A stretch of DNA of 64,000 nucleotides from Phycisphaerales bacterium (GCA_020845755.1 JADLFE010000054.1:1-64000), one strand, 5' to 3'; positions 25,956 through 35,641 are shown, numbered from the stretch's first letter. A program made the numbers and translations. The notes: generated by a model from the sequence alone, not told the origin.

Positions 25956-28046
25956 CTACTGCGGATCAGGCTGTGCCGGTGTATTGGCCAACTGATCCTG
26001 GGGCTGGGCGGGCTTCTGGCCCGAAGAACCCGCGGCCGACTTGTTCTGGTTCCTCTTGGCGTACATCTCGCGCGCACGCTTCAGAGCAGCGCTCACCTCG
26101 GCGGTGGTCAAACCCGCCGCGCGGGCCGTCGTGCCGCCCGTCAGACTGCGGACCCCGGCGCCACCCGCCGTGGCCCCGGAGCCCTTCACGGCCGCCCCGT
26201 TCGCCCCCACCACCGTGAGTTGACGTGTGGGCCCGGTCCCGGCGACCGCGGAGTCGCCCCCGCCGCCGTTCAGGTTGCTATGCCCGCCGTCCTTGCCCGG
26301 GGAAAGGTACGATCCGCCCAACACCCCGCCCGACGTCGCCAGCGAATTGGCCTTCCACTGATCGCGCGGGATGCGCAGCGGCTGGGGTACCGTGTGATCC
26401 CACGACTCGTTCGCGTTGAACTGCGACAGCGAGGACGGATTCTCCGTCGTCAGCATGACCGGAACAAATCCCATCCCGGACAGCAACTCCATGTCGTTCT
26501 CAACTTCCTGCTTCGTGGGCAAGCGCCCGTAGAAGTTCTTGAACTCGAGGTAGCGGTACCCGCCCCAGATCTCGTGCCCGGGCAGCAGGAAGTCCGCGAG
26601 GTAGTGCGAGCCGTGGATCGGATGGAGGTCGGCCTCGGACTGCGCCGGGTTGCGACGCGACCAGCACTGGAGGAAAGTCGGGGCACGAGAGTGGACAAGG
26701 TCCGAGGTCATGGGCTCGGTCACGAACGTCACCTTCGGATACCGGGCCTGCATCATCTCGAGCCAGCGAAGGTGCATCCAGGTCGGCACCGTGCGGTGAT
26801 AGAACGTATCGAGCCCGATGCTCGTCGCACCCGCAGCGATCGCGCGATCGAGTTCCGCCATCGCAGTCTCCACCATCGTCTCGTTGTTGATGTTCAGCCC
26901 CACCAGGTCGTCGCGAGACTTGTTGTAGAGCAGCGACTGGCTCCACCACAGGCCCAGTTTGCAGTTCTTGGCCAGCGACGGATACCCGTCCGAGTCCAAC
27001 GCCTTGTGCATGTTCGCGTTGGCAAGCCACGGCGTCGTGAAATACCACTCGCTGTCCCGCGAATACTGGTACGCGGCACCCGGCATCCACACCATCATCC
27101 GCTCCCAGCCGGTCTGCTGGCCGAGCGTCTTCATCACCTTGCCCCAGCCCACCAGGTCAGGGCGCTCCGTGGGGTGGTAGTCGAAGCCGAACGGGTTACT
27201 CTCGGTCACGGTCGTCATCGTCGCGATCTGCTCGGCCGCCACAGGACGAGGATCGCGGTCGTAATGCACGCCATGATAGATCGAACGGAAGTAATTTCGA
27301 TACGGCGTCAGCGTGCTCTGCCAGCCCTCGGCCTTGTCAATCACACGCACAGAGATCACGTAGTCCCGCTTGGACTTGGGCGGAAGTTTGCCCGGGAACG
27401 CCAACTTGCCGAAGCCCACCTCGTCGCCCCACTCGCTCAGACGGAACTCGTACAGCCAGCCACGACCGCCTTCGCCCTTGGCGGCATCACCGCCCGGCGA
27501 CACGATCATCTGCCGCACGTCGTGCTTGTAGTCGAGATACGGGAAATTGAAACTGATCCCGATCCAGTACTTCTCGTTCCCCAGAACCGCCACCGGCGAG
27601 TAGATACCGCCCGGATAGCAGTAGGCAGGCGCAACCCACGTCGAATAGTCCGGATGGATCAGGTCGCCCGTCCAGCGGAAGTCATAGAAGTCGATGGCCT
27701 GACCGATCGTAAAGACGCCAAGGCGCATGCGCCCGAGTTCCTGCTCTAGTTGCGACTGGTTGTCGAACGTATACGTCAGGTCGAACCCGTTGGGCTGCTC
27801 CTGCAACGCGACCATCGGTGTCGCCGAGTTCGAGTTGGGCTTCGGCTGATGGAGCGGCACGCCCTTGGGGAGCATGATCGGCGTGTCGTCACGAGCGTCA
27901 CGCATCTCAACTTGGCCGTTCACCATCCGAACGTTCATCGTCTTCTCGCCGGATTCCGGCGGCGGGAGTTGCTGCGCCAAGGCCGCGCACCCCCCTAGGA
28001 ACGCGATCGTGAAACCTCCGACATACCTGAGTGCGGGCTTGGCCAT
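25956..28046 (-). CDS. Secreted planctomycete protein, tandem paralogue 2
   Basis: 696 aa from the ATG at 28,046, chosen for the strong GGGAGGGG motif just upstream and the signal peptide it gives (LRYVGGFTIAFLGGCAALAQ). An N-terminal PPPESGEKTM block, then a beta-rich half, then ELDRAIAAGATSIGLDTFYH, YPKVTFVTEPMTSDLV and LLPGHEIWGGYRYLEF, match paralogue 1 position by position. The Gly/Ala/Thr-rich tail ends in a Lys/Arg helix. It lies 61 bp from paralogue 1 and upstream of it in the same transcript. Function unknown. Confidence 0.65.
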   Translation of the reverse strand: MAKPALRYVGGFTIAFLGGCAALAQQLPPPESGEKTMNVRMVNGQVEMRDARDDTPIMLPKGVPLHQPKPNSNSATPMVALQEQPNGFDLTYTFDNQSQLEQELGRMRLGVFTIGQAIDFYDFRWTGDLIHPDYSTWVAPAYCYPGGIYSPVAVLGNEKYWIGISFNFPYLDYKHDVRQMIVSPGGDAAKGEGGRGWLYEFRLSEWGDEVGFGKLAFPGKLPPKSKRDYVISVRVIDKAEGWQSTLTPYRNYFRSIYHGVHYDRDPRPVAAEQIATMTTVTESNPFGFDYHPTERPDLVGWGKVMKTLGQQTGWERMMVWMPGAAYQYSRDSEWYFTTPWLANANMHKALDSDGYPSLAKNCKLGLWWSQSLLYNKSRDDLVGLNINNETMVETAMAELDRAIAAGATSIGLDTFYHRTVPTWMHLRWLEMMQARYPKVTFVTEPMTSDLVHSRAPTFLQCWSRRNPAQSEADLHPIHGSHYLADFLLPGHEIWGGYRYLEFKNFYGRLPTKQEVENDMELLSGMGFVPVMLTTENPSSLSQFNANESWDHTVPQPLRIPRDQWKANSLATSGGVLGGSYLSPGKDGGHSNLNGGGGDSAVAGTGPTRQLTVVGANGAAVKGSGATAGGAGVRSLTGGTTARAAGLTTAEVSAALKRAREMYAKRNQNKSAAGSSGQKPAQPQDQLANTPAQPDPQ

Positions 28047-28265
28047 GTCCCCTCCCTTGCGCCACCAGCGCATGAGCCAACCAAAGGCTCGCCTCATGTA
28101 TCTGATTTCAAGCATGCGAACTTTGCCTCTTCCGCACGCGCACAATCCGCGCGGCCAAACCAGCGCCCATCTATCCGGCACGCCCGGCAACATCCCTTTC
28201 TTTTACGGTCCGTAAATCAGCGTGGTTCTCGGGCGGCACGCGATCTGCTCACGCGTTGGCCCCAC

Positions 28266-29678
28266 TCACGCGACGCGTTCATCGTCGCCATAGGCGTCCT
28301 GATATCCGTCGACATACGCCGCCGCTTCGTTGGCATAGGCGACGTCGACATCGGCCTGCTCGGCCTCAAACGCCTGCTGCGCGCCGGTGCCCCAGCCAAG
28401 CGCGCGGCCAGCCGCCGCCACCACACGCATCATGATCCACGAGATCGCAATCGCCGCGCACGCATGGAACAAGAACGTCGCCGTCTCGCCGCGCGCCAAT
28501 CCCAGGATCTGACCGATCGCCGCCCCCACCGGGAGCACCACGAACGGATTGTTCGGATGCACCACGATCATCTCGTCCATTAGCCGCAGAAACAACGCCA
28601 GGAACACCGCGTAGAGCGGGAGCGCGATCCACGGATTGTCGTTGGCGCAGTGCCCCAGAATCCCAGGGCCGATGTTGTAGCCCTCGGGCACGCCCTGCAC
28701 ATTCACTTCCTTCACGACCGTTCGGGCGATGCCGTCGGGCTTGTCGTCCCAGAACTGACGCGGCACAGGGAACGACACGAACAGCTTCACCTGGTGCAGC
28801 GTGTCATAATCCCGATCGACCGGGCGGGTATTGATGAAGTACATGACGTAATTGGCGCAGCGCTGACCCGAGAAGAGATCCAGGATCGCCTGCCCGATGT
28901 CCGCAGCCGCCGCCTCGCTGAAGAGCTGCCCGAACGATCGGTCGGTCTTGTTGATGTGCCGCACCGCCGTAAAGCCCGCCAAGAGGAACATCGCCGGCAC
29001 GCTCACGACCGCGATAAACGTCAGCACGCGACGCGGCCCCATGTGCTTGTACCAGCCGTGGTACGCGCCCCACGCCACCCCGGCCAGGACGCCTAAAACG
29101 TCGCGCCGACCGAACGATCCCATCAGCGTGCCCGCCACGCCCGCCACGATCACCAGCAGCGCGATCGTCGCAAAGAACGGATTGAACAACCGCGGGAACC
29201 ACGCCCAAGACACCGCGCCCGCCGCCATCGCCATCAAGCCCGCGCCGAACATCCCCGACAACGCGCCGAAGATCGGAATGCCCGTCAGCAGGAATCGGAA
29301 CACCAGCCCAAGGCCCACCAGCGGGATCCCCAGCATCAGCAGCACGATCGGCGCGGGCGCGTTCTGCGGCGTGACGCTGTGCGCCAGCCGCCTCACGCCC
29401 CACCCACGCTTGTACGCGAACAGGAAGATCGCCAGGAACAGGACCACGAACCAGCAGAAGAGGAACGCCGGCCGCGTCACGTCGCTGATCGCAAACTCAT
29501 CCGTCAGCGGAAACCACACCGCCAGCACGCCGCTGGTCAGGTGAAAGATCAGAAAGCCCACGAAGAAGAAGTTGCGGGTCGACAAAAGGTCGACCTCGCC
29601 CCGAAGGCTCTGGGCCAGAATCTTGCGGATCAGCCAGATGGCGATCGCGATCAGGATGATGCTGACGGTGATTTCCAT
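28266..29678 (-). CDS. Polytopic membrane protein, O-antigen-polymerase-like
   Basis: 470 aa with about 10-12 hydrophobic segments. A long extracytoplasmic loop at about 245-330 (INTRPVDRDYDTLHQVKLFV, then PEGYNIGPGILGHCANDNP) is typical of Wzy-type polymerases, which join polysaccharide repeat units. The C-terminal 50 residues are acidic and Ala/Tyr-rich. The flippase and glycosyltransferase genes upstream support a polysaccharide role. Sequence similarity to Wzy families is always weak, so the call is contextual. Confidence 0.55.
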   Translation of the reverse strand: MEITVSIILIAIAIWLIRKILAQSLRGEVDLLSTRNFFFVGFLIFHLTSGVLAVWFPLTDEFAISDVTRPAFLFCWFVVLFLAIFLFAYKRGWGVRRLAHSVTPQNAPAPIVLLMLGIPLVGLGLVFRFLLTGIPIFGALSGMFGAGLMAMAAGAVSWAWFPRLFNPFFATIALLVIVAGVAGTLMGSFGRRDVLGVLAGVAWGAYHGWYKHMGPRRVLTFIAVVSVPAMFLLAGFTAVRHINKTDRSFGQLFSEAAAADIGQAILDLFSGQRCANYVMYFINTRPVDRDYDTLHQVKLFVSFPVPRQFWDDKPDGIARTVVKEVNVQGVPEGYNIGPGILGHCANDNPWIALPLYAVFLALFLRLMDEMIVVHPNNPFVVLPVGAAIGQILGLARGETATFLFHACAAIAISWIMMRVVAAAGRALGWGTGAQQAFEAEQADVDVAYANEAAAYVDGYQDAYGDDERVA

Positions 29679-29833
29679 GCGACTCGATCAAAGCCCCCGG
29701 GCACGCGAACTGGTACGAATCCTATCGGTCCTTTGTGCGCCAAGGCTCGGCACAAGTTCGTATCTTTTGCGGCATGGGTGACTGAAAACCGAACGAGGTG
29801 CTCGGCAGCGCCGCGGACGATCTTCGCCGCCAC

Positions 29834-31438
29834 CTACGCCCGTCTCGGTCCCAGCCCAACCCGCCGCGCGATCGGCCAGATGAACCGCGCCCGCTCCGAC
29901 GCCGTCAGCACCACCGCCGACGCGATCAGCGCGTACACGCCCGCAAACACCCCCAGCGACGCCCCGATCATCCACACGTTCCAGTGCGGATACGCCCGCC
30001 AGCCCAGCCACACCAGCGGCCCGGTCACCGCAGAGGTCGCCAGCGTCGCCAAGAGCGGCCTCGTCAGCGGCGCGAACACCTCCGCGTAGCGCACCTTCAA
30101 GCATCGCGCCACCACCACCGGCAGGATCACAAAGTGAACCGTCGTGTACACCGCGCTGAACACGATCGGATTGGTATAGAAACCAACGTTCTGCCCGATC
30201 TGCCCCTGCGGGATCGACCACAGCACGCCCAGCGTGATCGCGGGGTTGAACATCGCGCCCACCAGCACCAGCGGCGCATACACGCGCAGGAACCCCGCCC
30301 CATAGAGAATCATCGTCCAGCCGTCGCTGATCGCCCGCGCCGTCAGCGCGACGCTCATCATCTGGACCGTGAGCGCCGTTCGATCGACGATCTCCGGAGT
30401 GATCTCGGGCTTGTTTCCCACCCAAAGGTGGATCAGCGGGTGCGCCAGTGCCGCCATCACCAGCCCCGCGGGGAACGCGACCAGCCCGTGCAGGCGCGTC
30501 GAGTGCGTGAGCAGAACCGACAGCGACTTGTTCTTGTCCGTGCTGAAGCGGGCCGAGACGGCGTCAAGCCCGAATGTCACGCCCTGCGTCGCCTGACGCA
30601 CGTAACTGGTGAACTGCAGCGCCAGCCCGAACACGATGTTGCCCAGGAGCGCGAAGTACGCGTTCATGATGAGCGCGCCGACCCGCTCGTGCAGGCTGCT
30701 GGCCAGTTCCACCGCGAAGTACCAGCCCAGTGTCCGCGAGAGCTCACGGATCTCCTGCCCGCCCACCTTTGAAGGACGCGGGCGCAGGCGCGCGTCGCTC
30801 AGCATCAACCAGCCGACCGGCACCACGAAAACCGCGGCCTGCAGACCCGCCACCAGGTAGCCATACGCCTGCACACCCGCCGGCGGCGCGGTGATGCTCG
30901 TCACGTGCTGCAGCCACAGCGCCGCCGTGAGCTGGCACGAACGCTCCGCCAGCGTCCACAGGTTGTACGCGACGAAGCGCTCGGTCACGCTGAACATGTT
31001 GAAGACCGGCGAAAACGCCGTCGCCAGGACGATGTACAGCCCCTGCCCGATCACCAGCGCCGGCGCCGCCGGGCGGAGCGAATCCGGCATCTTCATCTGC
31101 GGCAGATACAGGAACAAGCCCGCGAAAACGACACCCGCCAGCACCGCCGCCACGCCGCTCACCACCAGCGCCGAATTGAACACGCGAAGAAAACGCTCGC
31201 GATCGCCCGAATGATGCGCCGCCCCGAGTTCACGCACCGCCGCACGGTTCGAGAGCTCACGGAACATCATGCCAAAGCCCGCGCCGGCGACGATGAGGAG
31301 GATGAGCGCCATCGCGTCGGCGCCGATCCATCCGATCAGCACACGCACCAGCGTGATGCCCAGCGCGAGGTTGAGGCCCAGGCGCAGGTAATTCGTCGCC
31401 ATCCGCACGATCGCGCGCGATGCCTCGGACCTGCTCAT
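29834..31438 (-). CDS. Wzx-like polysaccharide flippase (MOP superfamily)
   Basis: 534 aa with about 12-14 hydrophobic helices. It opens SRSEASRAIVRMATNYLRLG and continues with alternating helices and short loops typical of polysaccharide-export MOP flippases, which move lipid-linked oligosaccharide across the inner membrane. Its start overlaps the stop of the GT4 gene by 4 bp (ATGA). The next gene downstream is polymerase-like. Confidence 0.7.
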   Translation of the reverse strand: MSRSEASRAIVRMATNYLRLGLNLALGITLVRVLIGWIGADAMALILLIVAGAGFGMMFRELSNRAAVRELGAAHHSGDRERFLRVFNSALVVSGVAAVLAGVVFAGLFLYLPQMKMPDSLRPAAPALVIGQGLYIVLATAFSPVFNMFSVTERFVAYNLWTLAERSCQLTAALWLQHVTSITAPPAGVQAYGYLVAGLQAAVFVVPVGWLMLSDARLRPRPSKVGGQEIRELSRTLGWYFAVELASSLHERVGALIMNAYFALLGNIVFGLALQFTSYVRQATQGVTFGLDAVSARFSTDKNKSLSVLLTHSTRLHGLVAFPAGLVMAALAHPLIHLWVGNKPEITPEIVDRTALTVQMMSVALTARAISDGWTMILYGAGFLRVYAPLVLVGAMFNPAITLGVLWSIPQGQIGQNVGFYTNPIVFSAVYTTVHFVILPVVVARCLKVRYAEVFAPLTRPLLATLATSAVTGPLVWLGWRAYPHWNVWMIGASLGVFAGVYALIASAVVLTASERARFIWPIARRVGLGPRRA

Positions 31439-32640
31439 GCGCCGTGCTTCCCGGGACTCCCCGCCGCCGTGCCCACACCCGTGGCCGAACGCTCATACAT
31501 CCGCATGAATTTCGCCAGCGTCGGCGCGGCATCGAGATTCGCCAGGGCCCACTCGCGCCCGCGCCGACCGCTCTCGCGCAAGGCTACGCGGTCCCTCACA
31601 AGACGATCCACCGTGCTCGCCCACTCCGCCGGATCGCGCCCGATGATCGTCGCGCCCCCCGAGGCCTCGAGCTCCGGCCAGGTGTCCACGCCCTTGGTCG
31701 TCACCAGCGGCGTGCCCGCCGCCAGGCTCTCCACGAACACGAACCCGAAGTTCTCCTGGCTCGTCGGGATCAGCAGCACGTCCGCCGCCTGATACAGCGA
31801 TACCTTTTCATCACCCGTCACCAGGCCCAGGAACTTGGCTCGATCGCCCTGCAGGCCGAGCGACGTCGCCAGCGACTTCATCTCCTGCTCATACGGCGCG
31901 TCGCCCGTGCCCGCGATCGCGAGGCGGAAGTTCACGCCGCGTTTCACCAGTTCCGCCGCCGCGCGAAGCAGCACGTCCACGCCCTTCTTGACATGGATCC
32001 GGCTCAAGAACAGCAGCGTCGGCACCCCGTCGTCGGGCAGGTTGAACTTCGCCCGCGCGATCGCCGCCCCGGGCGCGTTTCGGAAGCCCGATAGATCGAA
32101 GACCAGCGGGATCACCTCGCCGCGCACACGCGACGAGTCGAAGTGCTTCTTGGCCTGCGCCAGCTCAAATTCCGCGGTGCAGTGGATGCACGCCGCGTTG
32201 TTCAGCATCGACCGCGCCAGGAGCGCCATGTACACGGCCTTCTTGAGCCTCTTCTGCTCCATGCACCAGTCGTCGAGCATGCCGTGCACGCTCAACACAT
32301 ACGGCACGCCGATGCGCCGCGCCGCCCTGGCGATCTGCGGGTTGGACGTCGTCCACATCGCGTGCAGATGCAGCACCGACGCGCCGCGCAGGTGCCCCTC
32401 GATCTCACGCATCTGGGCGCCGTTGAAGAACCCTCCCGGAAGCGAGGGGCGCGCGACCTTGATGACCTTGGGCGCGCCCGGCCCGCCCGATTTCCACGAC
32501 GCCGGCGCGTCCGTGTCGTCGCAGGTGATGAGGGTGACATCGCGCCCATCAGCCGCCAGCCCGCCGCACAGGTCCATCACCGCGCGCACCACCCCGCCGT
32601 CGGCGAGGCGGAGCGTTGGCATGGTGTGAACGATGCGCAT
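31435..32640 (-). CDS. Glycosyltransferase, GT4 type
   Basis: 401 aa from the ATG at 32,640, where MRIVHTMPTLRLADGGVVRA is a normal GT4 N-terminus. The frame upstream is not family-like. The donor domain has LLFLSRIHVKKGVDVLLRAA and SQENFGFVFVESLAAGTPLV, the GT4 E-x7-E region. It transfers a nucleotide-sugar residue in the cytoplasm. It leads the GT4-flippase pair, coupled by an ATGA overlap. The donor sugar cannot be read from sequence. Confidence 0.85.
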   Translation of the reverse strand: MRIVHTMPTLRLADGGVVRAVMDLCGGLAADGRDVTLITCDDTDAPASWKSGGPGAPKVIKVARPSLPGGFFNGAQMREIEGHLRGASVLHLHAMWTTSNPQIARAARRIGVPYVLSVHGMLDDWCMEQKRLKKAVYMALLARSMLNNAACIHCTAEFELAQAKKHFDSSRVRGEVIPLVFDLSGFRNAPGAAIARAKFNLPDDGVPTLLFLSRIHVKKGVDVLLRAAAELVKRGVNFRLAIAGTGDAPYEQEMKSLATSLGLQGDRAKFLGLVTGDEKVSLYQAADVLLIPTSQENFGFVFVESLAAGTPLVTTKGVDTWPELEASGGATIIGRDPAEWASTVDRLVRDRVALRESGRRGREWALANLDAAPTLAKFMRMYERSATGVGTAAGSPGKHGA

Positions 32641-32811
32641 GGGGGGACAGATGGTATCGGCCGCTGGCTCGCCCGCCTCTGAAGCGATCTGCAGGTTCCA
32701 CGCCGATCGCCCCGGCACCCTCCGTGCGTCGCCCGCGGGCCGAGAGTTTGTCCCGGCCGCGACGAGATCGGCGTCTCGTCGGATTGCCTTCCCCCCCATG
32801 CCCTTCGCGTC

Positions 32812-32847
32812 AAAAACACAACACCCCGCCTGAGGGCGAGGTGTTGT
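32812..32847 (-). terminator. Intrinsic terminator
   Basis: ACAACACC...GGTGTTGT arms with further C/G pairing and one mismatch, followed on the minus strand by G and five T. It closes the transcript that crosses the structured intergenic region. Confidence 0.6.
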
Positions 32848-33024
32848 CGCGATCCGATCGCATTTCTGGCACGGGACGCTCGAGGCCCTTTCAGGCCCCC
32901 ACGAGCATTCCCTTGAAAAGACCCGAGCAATCCTGTCTCGAGTCGTTGAGTACAACCACGGCCGGGGCTATTTACCCGTCTCTTCTCCCGGGTTGTGGTC
33001 CCCGGCCGAGGGGAGGGTCAAATC

Positions 33025-33111
33025 TCACATTTCGAGTTCTTGGTTCCCGCGAGAGCCAAAGCTCAGGAAGAACGCCAGGACCGACCACCACATTCCTTCC
33101 GAACGAAGCAT
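33025..33111 (-). CDS. Possible 28-aa hydrophobic small protein
   Basis: MLRSEGMWWSVLAFFLSF followed by ten polar residues, preceded by AAAGGG 6 nt upstream. A single short hydrophobic stretch could span or tag a membrane. It overlaps the 43-codon ORF in another frame, so at most one is likely real. Confidence 0.2.
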   Translation of the reverse strand: MLRSEGMWWSVLAFFLSFGSRGNQELEM

Positions 33112-33194
33112 GGCACACCCTTTCTGAACGTGGCCCGAAGGCCCCTCCAGCCATCCCGTCGGCCCTGAGCAGGAGGGCCGACCCACGCCCGCAT
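33063..33194 (-). CDS. Possible 43-aa small ORF or leader peptide
   Basis: A perfect AGGAGG lies 7 nt before ATG, which is the best reason to list it. The product is Arg/Gly/Trp-rich without recognisable features and its coding region contains a 9-bp hairpin. It could be a leader peptide or a chance ORF. Confidence 0.2.
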   Translation of the reverse strand: MRAWVGPPAQGRRDGWRGLRATFRKGVPCFVRKECGGRSWRSS

Positions 33195-33375
33195 GAGGAA
33201 GCCTCCTGAGCAACCTCCTGCTAGACCCTCCAAATGTGCCACAACTTCCAGGCGTTGCCACCCATTTACCCGATTTTTCCGGCGCAGGACGCAAATCCCG
33301 TACAAACAGACCCTTGCGGAGTTTGCCCGCTCTCAACAGCCGCCCATGTTGTTCGAGTGGAAGCCAGTGAAACCG

Positions 33376-34209
33376 CTAACTTCCCGGCAGGCCACGCTCG
33401 ATCCGCATGAGTTCTCGGACCTTCACGCAAATCTGGTACTCGTAGATCGCCTGCAGGACGCAGTACGTCAGGCCCGCCCGCCCGTCCAGAATGCCCAGCC
33501 TGGCGAAGTACATGTACAGGAACTTCAGGACCGGACGGAGCGGCATGCGGAACGACAGGTTCTTTAACTCCAGCCGCCGGGTCATTGCGTCGCCACTGAA
33601 CAGATTCCCAACCCGCACCGGCTGGCCCTTCAGGGCCTTGACCGTTTCCTTCGCCTCATAGGTCGAGTACCGATTGTGGCGTTCGAACCACTCGTGCAGG
33701 CCCTTGCTGAAGTTGTAGTGCAGAAAGTGCTCACGCAGGTACCCGTGCTCGCCGTCGATGATCGGCACGGGATTCGCCAGTCGCTCGAACCTGATCTTCG
33801 GCGGCCTGAAGAACCGCATGATGTGGCTGGGCGGCATGGCGTGCCTGATCCACTTGCCCATGAAGAAGTTCCGCCGCCCGCAATAGAACGCCACACGCTT
33901 CTCGTCGGGATTCGCGGCGATCGCCTCGATCTCGCGCTGAAGTTCCGGCGTCATGTGCTCGTCCGCGTCGAGATAGAAGACCCACGGGTGCTTCCAGTCG
34001 ATGTTCTCCATCGCCCAGTTCTGGTGCGGCCCGCGCCCGTCGAACTTCCGCTGAAAGAACCTCGCCCCACGCTCGCGGCAGATCCGCTCGGTCCCGTCGC
34101 ACGAGATCGAGTCCAGCACCACCACGTCATCGCACCACGACACGCTGTCGAGACACGACGGCAGGTTCTGCTCTTCGTTCAGCGTCTGGATGAAAATCGA
34201 GACCGGCAT
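33376..34209 (-). CDS. Glycosyltransferase, GT2 type (WaaE-like)
   Basis: 277 aa from the ATG at 34,209 (the 28 codons upstream are not family-like; GGAG lies nearby). SIFIQTLNEEQNLPSCLDSV opens a GT2 fold, DVVVLDSISCDGTERICRER follows, and the metal-binding DxD is in VFYLDADEHMTPELQRE. The C-terminal 80 residues contain an amphipathic helix pair resembling LPS-core GT2 enzymes. It probably adds a sugar to a lipid-linked glycan together with the GT4 enzyme. Confidence 0.8.
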   Translation of the reverse strand: MPVSIFIQTLNEEQNLPSCLDSVSWCDDVVVLDSISCDGTERICRERGARFFQRKFDGRGPHQNWAMENIDWKHPWVFYLDADEHMTPELQREIEAIAANPDEKRVAFYCGRRNFFMGKWIRHAMPPSHIMRFFRPPKIRFERLANPVPIIDGEHGYLREHFLHYNFSKGLHEWFERHNRYSTYEAKETVKALKGQPVRVGNLFSGDAMTRRLELKNLSFRMPLRPVLKFLYMYFARLGILDGRAGLTYCVLQAIYEYQICVKVRELMRIERGLPGS

Positions 34210-34309
34210 CGGGCTCCAAGAATACGCGGCGGACGATCGAGCATTCGACCCCCGAATCATCGACCGACCGGGGCGGACGCCTTCGCCAATCATGCCGCGG
34301 AATCCGCGG

Positions 34310-35092
34310 CTACTTCCGCAGTTTGCTGAGTAGCCTCAGGAACTCGATGTACAGCCACACCAAGGTCACGAGCAGCGCGTACGAGCAATACCACTCCATG
34401 GCCTTGGGGGCCCCCCGCGCCGCCCCCTCCTCGATGTTCTGGAAATCCAGGAGCAGGTTGGCGGCGGCGATAATCACGACAACCACGCTGAAGGCGATCC
34501 CGGCGGGCCCGGAGGAGTGGATGAACCCGATCCCGTTCATCCCCGGGATGAGGCGCAGAACCATGTTGATCAGGTACGCGAACGACACGCCGATGGTGGC
34601 GATGATGATGACGTTTCGGACCATCGCATTGGGACGGAGGAAGCCCGCCGCATAACCCGTCAGCATCGCCGCCATCGTCCCGAAGGTCATGGCGACAGCG
34701 TTGAACACGCCCGCCTCACCGATCGCACGCCCCGCGCGCAACCCGCTATTGGCGGCGTAATAGGTAATGATGCCCAGGAAGAGCCCCTCCAGCACCGCGT
34801 ACGGGAGCGCGAGGAATCTCGCCGATGTCGGCTTGAACGCCATCACGATGGCCAATACCAGCCCCAGCAACGCGCCGCCCAGGCCGACCAATGTCGCCGT
34901 CCGGCTCGTCGCAGGATCTCGCATGAGCGCGTACGAAACACCGGTTGCCACGACGCAGAACACGAGCGTGACGGCCGTCTTTGCCGCCGTGCCCCGGATC
35001 GTCATCGTCGAGGACCTGGCCTGCTCGGGAGCAAGGTCGCGCATCGCACCCTCGAAGATGCCGGGACGAAACGCGGGATTCGCCGTTCTCAT
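34310..35092 (-). CDS. Bax inhibitor-1/YccA family membrane protein
   Basis: 260 aa. A soluble N-terminus of about 35 residues precedes seven hydrophobic helices. The C-terminal LLLDFQNIEEGAARGAPKAM and EWYCSYALLVTLVWLYIEFL are the signature of the BI-1/YccA-like family, which forms pH-sensitive ion-leak channels and modulates membrane proteases in some bacteria. GAGGAG lies 9 nt before ATG. The downstream GT2 gene is 101 bp away on the same strand. The physiological role here is unknown. Confidence 0.8.
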   Translation of the reverse strand: MRTANPAFRPGIFEGAMRDLAPEQARSSTMTIRGTAAKTAVTLVFCVVATGVSYALMRDPATSRTATLVGLGGALLGLVLAIVMAFKPTSARFLALPYAVLEGLFLGIITYYAANSGLRAGRAIGEAGVFNAVAMTFGTMAAMLTGYAAGFLRPNAMVRNVIIIATIGVSFAYLINMVLRLIPGMNGIGFIHSSGPAGIAFSVVVVIIAAANLLLDFQNIEEGAARGAPKAMEWYCSYALLVTLVWLYIEFLRLLSKLRK

Positions 35093-35218
35093 GCAACGCT
35101 CCTCTTCAAGTTTCGGCGCCCGTGCGCCGCGGCCAGCAACATCGTATCGGATGGCCGCGCCGTGTGAATGCCACTGGTCGATCCGTCACGTCCCCCGACC
35201 GCCGGCATCAGGCTCGCC

Positions 35219-35224
35219 TATCCT
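35219..35224 (+). promoter_or_regulatory. -10 element (TATCCT), leaderless spacing
   Basis: TATCCT ends 6 nt before the ATG at 35,231, with no Shine-Dalgarno sequence between. Confidence 0.45.
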
Positions 35225-35230
35225 CGCCGC

Positions 35231-35641
35231 ATGACGCTGAACTTCATCCGTGTTGGCGTGACGGCCTTCGCGCTGGCGATGTCCGTTGTTCCCGCCTGCA
35301 GCAAGGAATCGCCCGCGACCGCCGCGAGCAACGTCCCGGTCGAAACCTATTCATCACGCGGCAAGGTCGTGGCGCTCCCCGACCCCAAGGGCGCCCTGCT
35401 TCAGATCCATCACGAGGAGATCCCGACATTCAAGGCCAAGGACGGGCGGGTCATCGGGATGAAGCAGATGATCATGCCGTTTCCGCTGACGTCGGGAGTG
35501 TCGTTGGGCGAACTGAAGCCCGGCGATGCCGTCGAATTCACGTTCACCGTCGACTGGTCGCGCACGCCCCCTCAGGAAATCACGATCATCAAACGTCTGG
35601 AGGACGCGTCGACGCTGCAGATCTCCGAAGAACGTCAGTGA
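35231..35641 (+). CDS. CusF-like copper-binding lipoprotein
   Basis: 136 aa from the ATG at 35,231. A signal peptide ends at a lipobox-like VVPAC (Cys about 22). The rest is one beta-barrel domain resembling CusF: SSRGKVVALPDPKGALLQIH HEEIP is its opening, and MKQMIMPFPLT supplies the Met-rich segment that in CusF binds Cu(I) or Ag(I). No RND efflux or copper ATPase gene is nearby. The domain call is good; the metal is inferred. Confidence 0.65.
   Translation: MTLNFIRVGVTAFALAMSVVPACSKESPATAASNVPVETYSSRGKVVALPDPKGALLQIHHEEIPTFKAKDGRVIGMKQMIMPFPLTSGVSLGELKPGDAVEFTFTVDWSRTPPQEITIIKRLEDASTLQISEERQ

Larger units (their letters stand above)
32641..33375. other. 735-bp intergenic region with structured-RNA signals and two tiny ORFs
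   Basis: On the minus strand there are, in order of transcription, a perfect 9-bp hairpin (33,158-33,182) and a 50-nt hairpin with 9-bp G/C arms CGGCCGGGG and CCCCGGCCG (32,959-33,008) plus an inner ACCCG/CGGGT stem. A terminator follows. Two short ORFs with fair ribosome binding sites overlap the first part. No known RNA family is recognised. It may be a small RNA or a structured leader between two glycosyltransferase genes. Confidence 0.45.

Noticed and set aside
25551..27749. 732-codon plus-strand frame opposite the tandem secreted paralogues
   Set aside because: Arg/His/Pro/Leu-rich shadow translation with no domain; the minus strand has conserved paralogues.
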